This document shows positions 1 to 11,214 of a stretch of 64,000 bases of DNA, in pieces. This DNA comes from Corythucha ciliata. Taxonomy: Eukaryota; Arthropoda; Insecta; Hemiptera; Tingidae. A model generated the notes under the pieces. The model was not told the origin of the DNA, ran no database searches, and worked only from the letters and a program-made list of their open reading frames with translations. Positions within the stretch are counted from its first letter, which is position 1. Every line of letters starts with the position of its first letter. The stretch is taken from contig CM075937.1 of assembly GCA_038030265.1 (NCBI GenBank), forward strand, positions 45,116,198 to 45,180,197. Direction: 5' to 3'. Made by a program: the position numbers and the translations under genes.

Positions 1-1329
1 CTGGTTGATCGATGACAGCACTTTTCCCAGTACTAACGAGTAATAAGAAAAAATTAATTAAGCGCGTTAAAAAACTGTGAGACTCAGCGACGGTTATGTC
101 ACAATTGAATGCAGCGTTTCAACCCCCCCTTCCACCACAGATCCGCAGAAGAAGCGCGGAGCCACTTCGACAGCGATACACACCATTGCGGCAGAAAAAA
201 AAAAAAACGCTACAAACAAGCTTTAGGGGGGTCTTCAGAGACAGAGGATGCTCGCCGTTTTTCAAGATTTGGCACGACTCAAACAGAATTATAATTTATA
301 ACGAAGTTTCCTGTATCAACAATAAGCTGTCTCCATTTTTCCTGCAGTCTTATCCATTCTCCCCCCCCCCCTCGCCACCTCACGCCTGTCCAGTCGTTGA
401 ACAAAAAAAGCTCATCTTTTTAAAAAAAAAATGAAGACGTCGGCTTAGCGATTGCCAAGAGGAAAGGTTAGAAGACTCTGAAAGAGTTCAGTGTACACAG
501 AAGGATTTTAAAAAGTAAATGCTTCCTCCTCTTCACAATTTCCTCATTCTCAACCAACCCCTCTCCACCACCGTAAAGCATCAAAAGGGACAAAAGGATA
601 AAGCCTCTCTATCCCCCAACCAGCCCCTTTTCCTTTACTTCTCAGCTAAACCCCACCACCCACCCCCACCCCTTAACACCCTTCGCGACAACCCAAACCC
701 AAAAAGGCGAGATCCAAAAGGAAGACCTTCTTCCTTGCCTGCCCATATTTCACCGGATAGGAATCTCTTGACATATCATTAGTTAGTGTCAACCTTTTCT
801 TATTCCTTTCCACCACTACCACCTTTAGTACCTTCTCTATCCTTTTTACCGAGAGATCTCTTTTGCTTTTCATTTTCTTCCCCTCTCCGCCAGTCACCCC
901 GCCACGGCCGTATTACATCAAAACCGCTCAACCTTCTTACAGCCTCTCGCCTCCTGAGGTTGCAAAGTACGAAGCTTCCCGTTGTAGCTACCAGCAATAA
1001 TATTAGATAGATTCTGCCGATATTTTATGACATTAGAACTCAAAATGAAAACTTGGCGCTTTGTTTTGTTCTTCCGTGAAGAGGCCCACTCTACATTTAT
1101 GACGTTTGTCAGTTTTGCAGGCCACCAATAAAGTATAGGGCAATGTCAGTGCGAAGCCTGCTCGCACCCCCTCCTTCCCCTCCTTTCGTCCCTCCTTTAA
1201 CCTTCTTTTTCGAGTAGATCTTGTCTCCTTTGTCGAGTTCGCCAAAAGCCCCATTTCGGCGTAACATGAAGGCTAGAGGGCACTCCCCCCCCCACACCAT
1301 ACTCCATCGCCAACGTATAGACGATGCGC
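1..1329. other. Intergenic, pyrimidine-rich low-complexity DNA
   Basis: No gene is recognisable. The stretch has A runs, a C run near 361 and long C/T-rich tracts between about 520 and 1260. Short open frames on both strands come from this skewed composition and show no recognisable domain. Confidence 0.6.
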
Positions 1330-1668
1330 GTGACCACGAATTTTGCGCTTCTCAACAATTTTTGTCGCGAATTAGCGCTTGTTCATACCAAAATTTTAGC
1401 CGCGCATTATAGCGCTTTCTCGAAATTGTATCCGCAAAATGGGCGCTTTTTCTCAATTTACCCTCAAATGGGCATTTGTTCTCAATGTCGGCCGTAAATT
1501 AGCACTTTTTCTCAATCCGCGAATGCGCTACTTTTCTCTATTTCCAACGGTTAATTTATCCGGTAATTGGCGATTTTCTTAATTTCAATCGCGACTATCT
1601 TAGCCGCGAATTAGAAATTTTTCTCGATTTTATCCTCGAGTGGGCACTTTTTTTCAATTTTTGCTATG
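1330..1668 (+). repeat. Degenerate ~30 bp repeat array, block 1
   Basis: About ten diverged units of the window-wide ~30 bp repeat in the orientation TTTCTCAATTTTAGCC then GCGAATTAGCGC. Units read here include tctcaatttaccctcaaatg and cgcgaattagcgcttg. The block has no visible transposon ends and fades at both sides. Confidence 0.75.
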
Positions 1669-1794
1669 TCCAAGAACAGACGAAGCGATGACCCGACTTC
1701 TGCTCCTCCACCACGGGACATGCCACCCAATTGCTTTGTTGTTAAGGCTAAAGTGGACGACAAGTGTGCGAGAGAGAGGGAATATAGCCGTAGC

Positions 1795-2092
1795 GATTCT
1801 ACCTCTCACGGCCGCAAAAATTCGCCGATTTTGTCTTTGTAAATTGATTCCTACTCATTGATGCCAACAATTTTAAGGAAATTGGGTCGCTGATTTTTAA
1901 AATGACTCTAGCCCATAAAATTTTAAATTCAAAATTTGAAAAAATAAATTTTTGGAGAAAACTGGATTATGCCACGAAGCAGCGTAAAATCTTGAATACG
2001 AAATGTATTTTGTTTTTTATTTTGGTCCAGAAACATCGTCCGAAAGAGAAAAATGCGACATCAAAAAGAATAGCCGCCCCAAGGGCTTGTCG
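1795..2092 (+). repeat. Left arm of ~300 bp dispersed inverted repeat
   Basis: This segment matches the reverse complement of 6597-6895 at high identity across its length. Shared landmarks are cgattctac at the outer end, attgattcctactcattgatg in the middle and gccgccccaagg at the inner end. The similarity stops sharply at the inner ends (2092 and 6597). It is either two copies of a dispersed repeat in opposite orientation or the long terminal inverted repeats of a ~5.1 kb element; no transposase is visible between them. Confidence 0.75.
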
Positions 2093-2984
2093 ACTTCTGA
2101 CATCGGATTCGAAAATATCACAATTTTGTTGTAGTTCGGAATAACAGTTCCTGGTAGGAGTTATTCATTTTTTTGTGACGATGAAAGCGTCTCAATCTGG
2201 ACAAATCCGAGTTTTCTAATTTTGTCATGAAAGTCAACCCGACCTTGTTAGCCCTAAATCACTTCACAGGACTACCCTTTTAAGAATACTTCTTATGTTA
2301 GATATATATTATGTAACCTCGTTCAAATCATTTATTTGGGTTATTGTGTTACAAGCTCGAATTTAAACCATTTTGCTTCAAAAAATAGAGCTTTATTTAT
2401 TCAAAATCGAACATTTTGACTATAGGGTCAAATTAATTGGAAAAAAATAATGCGTCTTTGTAGGCATAATATACTGTTACTATTGAGTTTTAAGCCGTAC
2501 CTATACAGACGATTTTTCATTTTTAGGGTTTAGGGTTCTATTTTCTTTTTCTTCTTCCTCTTTTTCTGAGCTTTCACCGTCTTGCTTTCCCCGGACATGT
2601 CCTACTTTGTAGAGCGTCCGGGAAGAGTTCAAAATTGTCCACTTTTTGTCCTACTTCTAAAGGTAACGTCTGGCGTGTCCAACTCCCATCTTTTACGTTC
2701 ATCTTTGAACAAAGTTATGGGGCTTGATCGCAACGTCCGCGATCCCCATTTCGCCCTCACGATTCTCATTAGACCTGCTGAGCCGGGTCTTCCTCGGTGA
2801 GTCGCTGACTCGTTTCCAGGTCAGCTCGAGCGCCGGGGCCAACAATCGTATAGCGTGAAGAAAAAGGCAGCGATTTCACCCACGGAATCACTCCTTTACA
2901 CCGCCATTGCCTCCCAAAAAATGATACATTCACCTATAATCTTGAACAGTCGACCCCCCGAAACCACACAATTTGGCTCACAGA
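2093..2984. other. Intergenic, nothing recognised
   Basis: AT-rich unique-looking sequence followed by a more balanced stretch near 2580-2900. No motif-bearing reading frame, RNA gene or repeat is recognised. Confidence 0.5.
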
Positions 2985-3230
2985 CTGATTCAAAACCAAT
3001 CACGCGCGTTTGGCACTTTTAGAAAAAATGGTCGTTATTTTGCCTGCAAAACCTAATTTCAAAGTATTTTTGCTGTTTAAAAACTAAATTTTGCGGATTC
3101 TTCTCGTTCCAGCTCGTTCAAAAACCAAAGTTTCGAGAGTTTTGTTCTTACATGAACCATTTTTAAGGACTTTCGCTCTTTCAGGGCCCAATTCCGTGAC
3201 TTTTGCTATTTATAAAATCAGTTTGGCAGT
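2985..3230. repeat. Degenerate short-period repeat, CAATTTTGCGGG type
   Basis: Diverged ~30 bp units resembling aaaaccaattttgcggg and ttttgctc. The same type recurs near 9690-9900, 26030-26210, 33880-34010, 39935-40205 and 41500-41620. Three of those blocks lie inside or beside hAT elements, so this block may be a decayed hAT fragment. Confidence 0.5.
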
Positions 3231-3446
3231 TAATTCGAAAAATTAATTGCCGGAAAACGAACGACAGAAGATCAAATTGTGAAGTATTCGGCTCGAGGGC
3301 CCAACGAAAATGGTCTAATCGTTACGTTAGTACGTTACCAATCTCATAACACGGCAACCGCGGGCGGCGCACAAACAATAAAACCAGAAACGTCTGCTAA
3401 TGGTGTTAGCACAATGCTTCCTCGAGTAACGTTATCTTCGTTGAAC

Positions 3447-3466
3447 AGGGCCGGATCTATTAGGTA
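3447..3466 (+). mobile_element. Possible hAT left terminus
   Basis: CAGGGCCGGATCTATTAGG resembles the CAGTGG(C/T)GGATCTA termini of the hAT elements at 17086 and 40302. I found no matching right end or target duplication, so this is a solo end or a chance match. Confidence 0.3.
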
Positions 3467-3599
3467 GTGGAAGGAGGGGTGTAGGAGGGGTATTTTCTCC
3501 AAGGCAGCACTCGCCAGAGGCAGCAATTGATCTCTTATTAAGAAGACAAATCTGCCAAAATTAGCATAGATAATTCGAGAACAAAATTTTGGCTAATCG

Positions 3600-4225
3600 T
3601 GCACGTCAAGTGTGCACTTTACACTGCTCCCCTGGAGCCCTTCATATTGGGCCGATTTAATTCAAAATGAAATGGGACCATCTATAGTCTAACCTACGTT
3701 TACCATGAAAACTTCGAAAAGATGAGTTGCCTTCTCTAGGAGATATGTACGTTATTGGTGAGAAGTGTACATTGCCCCCCCCCCCCTGGAGCCACTCCAA
3801 TTGGACCAATTTTATTCCAATTTAAATGGGGCTATATTATAGCTCAACCAATGTTCATCATGAATATTTCATCAAGGTCGGTTGCCTTTCTTAGGAAATA
3901 CGTGCGTTGGTGGGGAGTCCAACCCCCCTCCTTCTGGAGCCACCCCCTTTGGACCGATTGAATTCAAATTTAAATGGGACCATCTAGCCTAACCTACGTT
4001 AATCATGAATATTTCATCAAGCTCAGTTGCCTATTCTAGGAGACATGAGCGTTAGTCAGAAGTGTACACTACGCCCCCCTGGAGCCCCTCCTATTGGACC
4101 GATTTAACTCAAATTGAAATGAGACCATCTGTAGCCTAACCTACGTGTATCACGAAGATTTCATCAAAATCGGTTGGCTGTACTTTAGGAGATATGAGCG
4201 TTGGTATAAAGTGTAAAGACACATA
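3600..4225 (+). repeat. Four tandem ~150 bp repeat units
   Basis: Four diverged copies of one unit occur in a row. The phrase ctggagcc starts near 3632, 3786, 3934 and 4079, giving spacings of 154, 148 and 145 bp. Each unit also carries ccgatttaattcaaa, aacctacgtt and atttcatcaa, then gttgcc and an aggagatatg-like end. The array closes with a dinucleotide-like agacacatagacagatac tail. The ttcatcaa...ggttgcc wording is common in dispersed arthropod repeats; I cannot assign a superfamily. Confidence 0.85.
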
Positions 4226-6000
4226 GACAGATACGGAACCAAAGTTGTTCAGAAAGCTCTGAAACGCAAATGGCAAGTGGAATTTTTGAAATCCACCAAA
4301 TTGAGACCAATGAAATTGAGACCAACAATTTTTTCACCTCGAGAAACGATCACATAGCTTCCCATACCTTCAGTATTCGAGAAAGCAATTTTTACTCTGG
4401 CGAATCTGTGTTGTCTATTTGGCCACGTATGTTTCCCTTTATAACGCTAATGCGTTGCACTCGCTCCCTTTGAATTAAATTGACATGTTTTTTCATTGTT
4501 GTTAAAGTCGTTAAAAGCGGGCTAAAAGTGGGTTATAATCCCGCATTCAATCTTGCACGATTGAACCCTAGTTCATGCGAGATTGCGAACCCTAGTTAGT
4601 AGTTACAACAGATGATTGTAATCATCAGGACTCCCAGAGCCGAGGCAGCAAGATCTGCCCAAGATTTCAGCCATTTATGCCTCCACTCATGGGTCCATTA
4701 TAGGCGGTTTTTGACCCATTGTGTCACACCGGAAAACTTCGTCAACCCTGACGGATCGTAAATCCATTTCGATTTTAGGATTTCTCGTTTACTTAAACCA
4801 CAAGACATGAAGTTTCGTCCATTCAAGTAATCTATCTACACCAAAATCACCAAAAAGTAGGCGATTTCTATAGGATATTATAGGAGCCGGAAGAGCAAAC
4901 GTTCAGTTGTGGAATGCAGCAGGTCCTATGATCAAAAAGCACCTAAGGGGGCGTCACTGCGGCGGATATCGTTAGTAACGACAGATTTTATTCACTCCAC
5001 AGTGAGTTAGTGAGGTCCACCCAGCGCTGATGCTCTTTCTTTCGACTTGAGGGCATTCAAATGCGCGGCCACCGTCCGCGGGAAGGGTCATGCAGACATT
5101 GAAAACGGTAAAACGCTGCCAAAAACGTCAAAATCACTTGATGGAGCCTTTCAAGGACTCATCAGGTCAAAATTCGACTCGAATTTTGGACTCCTCGTGC
5201 ATAGAAACTATCGAGATTTCGTCCATTTATCATTAAATTCGGGTGCCTTATTCAGAATTCACCCAGGAGTCAAGTTGGTGTTATTAGCGATTCTCAGGAC
5301 AACATTTTCAAAGTGCTTCGATGTGAGCCGGACACGGCTTAAGAGTCCTTTGGGAAATGCCCAAAACTCAGTCAAAGTTGGTTAGTTAGTGTTATAGTTT
5401 TTTTATATCGCGGAAAGTCATGCCTCCGAGGCAGCGTCCTCCGACTGAGTAACCACAGTTTCCGGACAAAGAAACCAAATTTATTCGTGGGATAATTTTC
5501 ATTTTATCGGCCGAAAAAGTCATTTTCCGTGGCCTAATTTATTATATGAGACAATGTGTGGTGAAAATGTCAGTTTCCTCTACAGCTATGTCCCCACTTG
5601 TGCCCTTTCGTCTTCCTCTTTCAATTCCAATAGCGCATTCTTCACGTTCAACACACCGTGCGGCTATGAGGCATGCCTCTGACGCACGCGAAAAGCACAA
5701 GTGGAGGCAAAGCTTATCGGTATGTTATGAGTCGCCATTTTTTGGCAGGCAGTTCATTTTCTGGGTCAAATTCACTGTTTAATAGATAAGTCAGTTCTTG
5801 AGGGGTGAAGATCTCGGTACTTGTACTGTTGTACTCAAACCTGTTTTCAACATTTCCATAGGCCTAGGAACGTTCATAAATATGGGCCTAATTCCCGGAG
5901 AAAACTGTCATTCCTAATAGGAAAAAATGTGACGGGAGTCACCGAAAGTTCGCTTGGAAATGACAAAGTTGCATTTATTAAGAAAAGCAAGATTTGTATG
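4226..6000. other. Intergenic, nothing recognised
   Basis: No recognisable gene. An imperfect repeated phrase gaaccctagtt occurs twice near 4560-4600. Frames up to about 110 codons occur but carry no recognisable motif. Confidence 0.5.
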
Positions 6001-6004
6001 TATG

Positions 6005-6037
<33 letters not shown>
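6005..6037 (+). repeat. A33 homopolymer
   Basis: An uninterrupted run of 33 A. It could be the tail of an old plus-strand retroposon, but no element body is recognisable upstream. Confidence 0.9.
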
Positions 6038-6040
<3 letters not shown>

Positions 6041-6279
6041 TGAAAAATCGTCCCTCGGAAATGAACTAGTTTCGAACCATGGTGTATTTCGTCTTTTTGA
6101 TTGTATATCAGGTCTACTTTAACCCATTTAATTGTTTTGCAGTTATTCTTATTCACTATGAACTTGGTGTTCACCGCGTACCAACACTGAAATCGGTACG
6201 TAAGGTCTCTATAGGAGCAGGCGGAAGGACAATTATTATTATTTCTACGAATTATTTAGGGCGTCTGCTGGTTTTCTTT

Positions 6280-6281
<2 letters not shown>

Positions 6282-6340
<59 letters not shown>
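6282..6340 (+). repeat. T59 homopolymer
   Basis: An uninterrupted run of about 59 T, 245 bp after the A33 tract. It may be the tail of a minus-strand retroposon or a hairpin partner of the A tract. Its length is likely to be unreliable in any assembly. Confidence 0.9.
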
Positions 6341-6341
<1 letters not shown>

Positions 6342-6596
6342 GACATGGTCCATGAACACCCTCACATTAGCAGCTTAGCAGCCGAAGAATGTCGACGGAA
6401 CTTGATATTCCACGATGGAAACTCAAAATAAATAAAAAAGGAATTTAGTGAGCCTAATATTCATAATTGTACTAACAAAATGAGCGCATGTTGGAAACTA
6501 ATTCCTGGATCGTGTGAGTGCAAAGGAAGGAGTTAAGCTGAAAAGGCGTTCGAGTGACCCCTCCCGTACGCACCACCATGACTAACTACCCTGGCC

Positions 6597-6895
6597 TTGG
6601 GGCGGCTATTCTTTTTGATGTCGCATTTTTCTCTTTCGGACGATGTTTCTGGACCAAAATAAAAAACAAAATACATTTCGTATTCAAGATTTTACGCTGC
6701 TTCGTGGCATAATCAGGTTTTCTCCAAAAATTTATTTTTTCAAATTTTGAATTTAAAATTTAATAGGCTAGAGTCATTTTAAAAATCAGCGACCCAATTT
6801 CCTTAAAATTTTTGGCATCAATGAGTAGGAATCAATTTACAAAAACAAAATTGGTCAATTTTTGCGGACGTGAGAAGTAGAATCGTTTGGCGAGC
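6597..6895 (-). repeat. Right arm of ~300 bp dispersed inverted repeat
   Basis: Reverse-complement partner of 1795-2092. The two copies differ by scattered substitutions and small indels, so the repeat is not recent. Confidence 0.75.
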
Positions 6896-6989
6896 GCAGT
6901 GGCGCGATCTCTTGACACAGAAACTCACTAGAGACCTATGGACTTTAGCCTTAATCAGTGGGCCCGCACACGGCCATACTGTTGTACTG

Positions 6990-7110
6990 TTTGTATATTA
7001 TGTACTTTAGTGTACGGGTGTAATTTTGCCGTGAAACACGCCTGGATTGTGGGCGAAACGTCGGTGTTTTATTGAAATAAAGACGGGATAATTTCTACAT
7101 GAAATCTTTT
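6990..7110 (+). other. Possible Penelope-like element 3' fragment
   Basis: GGGCGAAACGTCGG at 7051-7064 is followed by ttttattgaaataaagacgg. This CGAAACGTCG phrase ahead of an AATAAA-rich end is often seen in metazoan Penelope-like elements, whose terminal repeats carry hammerhead-type ribozyme cores. The upstream CTGANGA box is degenerate here (cctggatt). No reverse transcriptase is present nearby. Tentative. Confidence 0.3.
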
Positions 7111-7554
7111 CGAGGCTCGATGGACTCATCTCACATTTTCGAGCAGCAATAAATGGCCTGTCAACAAATCTCAACGTTCCTTTTTATCGTAAAAAGGAGA
7201 AACTTGGCCTTCTCTGGGTTTCTAGCCAATTCCCTCCGTGAACACCACTCCACCAGTGCTTGAGCTGCCTGGTCGTCAGGCCACACAAAGTTCCCAAATC
7301 CTTACCCCTAACAACTATCACTCCATCTTAAGCAAAAAACTGACAACACACCCCTTCTTGCTTTAACGCCACCCTACTTTTAAAAAAAATGCGCAATAGT
7401 TCTGATGGGTTTAGCAGCAGATTCCCGGTGTAAAACCTGCTTTTCTCACAATTATTTAAATCCCCGACACGAGTAAAAATTATTCACACTTTTTGCATCG
7501 GAAAATCGAGTTAAAAATATAGGACAACTTGAATTTCACAGCAAATGGGTTGAT

Positions 7555-7650
7555 CAGGGGTGGCCAACCCAGGGCACGCGGGCCAAGAAATGGCTCGCTG
7601 AGCCTTTCAAAATGGCCCGCCCGTGGCCTACAGTGGTAAATTATCATTAT
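7555..7650 (+). mobile_element. hAT-like left terminus, solo
   Basis: CAGGGGTGGCCAACCCAGGG followed by gcacgcgggcc matches the general pattern of hAT terminal repeats (CAGGGGTGG..., then a CGGGCC block). The downstream phrase tttttgtgcaaatggaaaac recurs near 11100. No partner end or 8 bp duplication was found, so the element is truncated or decayed. Confidence 0.5.
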
Positions 7651-8109
7651 TCGCCCCTCGGATTTTTGTGCAAATGGAAAACGCTACAATTCGCGCCTCC
7701 TCGTGAACGGCTAATCCCCCGCCAAGTTTCCACTTCATCAAGAACCAAAATTGAAAATAACGCTAATTTGGGGCTGACATTAGGATAAATGGTTAATTCA
7801 CGGCTGAAAATATTGAAAAAATAAGTGATTCTCGAACACAAGTGAGAATAAATACTAAGGCCCATATTCATAGACAGTTCTTAAACTTAAATTTCCCTAA
7901 TGGTGGGTTTATCAATCACCGGATTTCTCATGGAATAGCAATCCCTCGGATAGCTTTTCATTACTGTTTACAAAAAGGCCCATAGCAACCAGACTTATCC
8001 GAGCTTTGTGTGTAGAATAAGTGCATTGATAAACGCACCTTAAGTGGGCGTCAAAACAGATGATTTTATTCCAACAAAAACTGGATTGACTTTTACTTAG
8101 GAGAATTTC
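7651..8109. other. Intergenic, nothing recognised
   Basis: AT-rich sequence between the solo hAT end and the hAT element at 8118. Scattered phrases resembling the 30 bp repeat (for example cacggctgaaaatattg near 7800) suggest a decayed array. Confidence 0.4.
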
Positions 8110-8117
8110 AACCTAAG

Positions 8118-10005
8118 CAGGGGCGTAGCCAGCCCATGTTCAAGGGGTGATCAGCCAGCCAGGCACACTGATTCAGAGTTTCGGGGGGGGGGGGGCGCAC
8201 GTCTTGAGAAAAAGTGCTCGTTCGCGGATGAAATCCATGAAAAGGACATTTTCCGGCTAGTACTGAGCGAAAACACTCATTCATGGCTAGAATTGAGAAA
8301 TAGCGCTGATTCACGTTGAACTTGAGAAATAAATCTGCTCATTGTTCGCGGTTGAATTTGAGAAAACACGCCAATTTGCGGCTTCGCGATCCAAAGTCCG
8401 GGCCGAAATTAAGAAAATGCGCTAGCTCACGGTTTACAGTGCTCTTTTCACGGCTAAAATTGACAAAATGAATTGCGCGTTTAATGTACAAATGAGAAAA
8501 ATCGCTCATATGCGGCTAAAATTGAGGGAAAATGCCAATTCACGGCTAAAATTGAGAAACGGAGCTCATTCGCGCAGGTAAAATTGAGAGAAAAGGCACC
8601 AGTTCGTGGTTTCTCAAACCAACATCTCGGTAAACATTGCGAAAAAGTGATAATTGACTGTTTTTATACATTTATATAGCAAGTTTGCGGGTACAATCGA
8701 GAGAGAGGGCGACTTAGCGCACACATTTCTTAAAAAGTTCTTATTTTCGGCTAAAATTGAGGCACATTAAAGAAAACACCTATTTTAAGGTTCGCGATGC
8801 AATGTCCGGATCGAAATGAATGAAATTCGTTAACATGAGTATTATGTGGACCCTTTCACTGCTGAAATTTGAAGGAACGAACTGCTCAAAGTAGAATTGA
8901 GATTAAAGCCGCGAATTTGCGGCTAAAATCGAGGGAAAATTAATTCGCAAAATTGTCACCGTTTTTTGTTGATTACAGTGTAATTTTCGTGGCTAAAATT
9001 GAGAAATAGCGTTCATTCACAGGTTACGTTGACGAAAAACTGTTCTTTTGCGGCTGAAATTGACAGAACGCACTTATTCGCGGTTAATAGGCGAAGCCCA
9101 GTGCTGGCCGTAATTAGAATAGTAGATCAAAAATGCGTTTGAGATCTTTTTACGGTTAAAATGAAGAAAATAGGCTATAGTTCGAAGTAGAATTGAGAAA
9201 AAGCACTCAGTTTCACCTAAAATTAAAATTCGACGCTACAAATAGTGCTCATTCACGAGTTAAATGTGGGGTGATGGGGACTCTGTGCAAGTCCTCTTGA
9301 TGAAAAACTGGATCTATCACGCCTGATGTGGGCAGATACACTGGCGAAAATAGCAGATGAACCATTGCCTTTTTTCAGCCTTCTAACAGGATCTGGAAGT
9401 TAGAATCACGTCAATTCACGGTCATCAGAGACTAAATTTGCACAGAAACGGCCACTATCCGTCAAAAAATAAATATCTGCTGGAAACCTTTCGTTTGTAG
9501 CCTTCTATTTCAGATTTTATGCCGAATAATTGAAACTTCTCCCCCCCCCCCACACCGGAAAGTGATACTTTTGGACCTAAACTTTAAATTTTAGACCTGA
9601 GACGGTAAACAGAGCTGGCAGTTTCTCTCCCACCATTAGTCTGTATGGCAAAGCGGGCTAAACACGATTTGAGTTAACCCAAACACACGAAATTGCGCGT
9701 CGAACCTTGCGAAAATGGGATTTTAGTGCGAAAAATCAGCCAAATCGGTTTTCAAGTTAAGCCGACCCTCGCAATCGGTTTGTCAGCAACAAACATCCGC
9801 GAATTTTTTATTTTTGGTGAAACCGATGTGCGAAAATGTGTTGTTTTTTAGTGAGAAAATTCCGCAAAATTGGTTTTCTGGAGCGGAATACAAGAAAGCC
9901 AGATCAGGAATTTTTTGGGGGTAGGCAGCTGCCCCACGAAATCTGCGTTTTTGATTCTAGGGGAGGGCAACTGCCCACCCCTGCCCCCCGCTGGCTACGC
10001 CCATG
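8118..10005 (-). mobile_element. Non-autonomous hAT element A (CAGGGGCGTAGCC family)
   Basis: The element begins CAGGGGCGTAGCCAGC and ends with the inverted GCTGGCTACGCCCATG. It is flanked by a perfect 8 bp target duplication, AACCTAAG, at 8110-8117 and 10006-10013. Eight-bp duplications and CAG-type ends are hallmarks of hAT transposons. The 1888 bp body contains no transposase. It is mostly degenerate ~30 bp repeats (8195-9265), then an AT-rich part and CAATTTTGCGGG-type repeats near the right end. Its right end matches the left end of element B (33622), including a shared gggcagttgccct, so the two are family members in opposite orientation. It must have been mobilised in trans. Confidence 0.92.
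8195..9265 (-). repeat. Degenerate ~30 bp repeat array inside hAT A
   Basis: Roughly 30 or more diverged units reading, on the plus strand, gcgctaattc, gcggctaaaattgagaaa and similar. A C/G run (gggggggggggg near 8184) precedes the array. Units vary by substitutions and small indels, so it is ancient rather than a fresh tandem expansion. Confidence 0.85.
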
Positions 10006-10019
10006 AACCTAAGTAGCGA

Positions 10020-11010
10020 CGATGAATGCGGGCCTGAATCACGGATAAAATTAAGAAAAATGTGGGTACATAGCTAATTAGCAAGGTAAAACGTTACTTC
10101 ACGCCTGAAATTGAGAAAAAGCTCTAAAACACACTACACACGATACACACTAATTCTCGGATAAAAAAGAGAAAATTCGATAATTAATGCAAGTTCGTGC
10201 ATGCCTCAATCTGAAAAAACGCTAATTCGCGTGGAAAACTAAGACAAAATTGGGGAAAATCGCTTAGCGGCTAAAATCACCTTATCACGGCTAAAAAAAA
10301 GAAGAAGAAGAAGAAGAAGAAGAAGAAGAAGAAGAAGAAGAAGAAGAAGAAGAAGAAGAAGAAGAAGAAGAAAAAGAAGAATGAGAAACACGAATAAAAA
10401 GAAGAACCTTATCACGGGAAGAAAGAAGAAGAAGAAGAATATTTTTTTTTTGAAACAAAAACAACAACAAAAAACTGCTAGTTTCCCGCTAAAAGTAAGA
10501 AAAGATGCTAATTCATGAATTGAAAAATCGCTAATTAGCGGCTGAAATAAGAAAAAGCAATATTCCCGGCAAAATTCAGATAAGTCGCTAATTCACGGCT
10601 GAAATGGTGAAGTATCACTAAAGTGACCCAAAAAATCGCCAATTCGCGGCTAAAACTGAGAAAAGTTTCTAATTCACCGATAAAATTGATATGAAGCGCT
10701 GAAGTAAGGAAAACGCTTCTCCGCGGATTAAATGGAGAAAACGTCAATGCGCTTCGTGCCTGAAAGTGAGAAAAAGCGCTAAAATTTCAGAAAAAGCGTT
10801 GGGTGATTCGAGGTGAAAATTAAGGGAGCTCTGATTCATTGATGAGGAAAAAAAGCTTATATACGCGGTTAAAATGGAGAAAACGCCCATTGAGGCTTCG
10901 TGGCTGAAAGTGAACAAAATCGCTAAACCACGGCTAAATTTGAGAAGAATCGCTAATTCACCGATGAAATTAAGAAGAAATGATGAAGTGTGACAAAAGA
11001 CGCGGCGCCT
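10020..11010 (-). repeat. Degenerate ~30 bp repeat array with (AAG)n insert
   Basis: Continues the same unit as in hAT A but lies outside its right target duplication. It may therefore be the array into which element A inserted, or an independent copy. An AAG microsatellite interrupts it at about 10301-10380. Confidence 0.8.
10301..10380 (+). repeat. (AAG)n microsatellite
   Basis: About 26 consecutive GAA/AAG triplets, with a shorter aagaagaagaag satellite near 10425. Confidence 0.95.
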
Positions 11011-11214
11011 GAAGGCAAATTCACGGAGGCGTTGGTGAAAGATTCTCCCGGGGGCGCCAAATGTTCAAAGGCCGGCACTGTAATGAGCTGCCTCAGGGCA
11101 CACTTTTTGTGCAAATGGAAAACGCTATTATACTGTGGTTATAGCTTATGTTGTTGAAGTTATTGAGTTTGGGGTGAATGTTTTCTTTTTATGGAAACCT
11201 GTCAAATTTAGTTC

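Noticed and set aside
2521..2540. Telomere-like ttagggtttagggtt
   Set aside because: Only two TTTAGGG units; insects mostly use TTAGG and there is no array.
6005..6340. A33 and T59 tracts as the two tails of one hairpin element
   Set aside because: Sequence beside the tracts is not inverted-repeat, so there is no support beyond the homopolymers.
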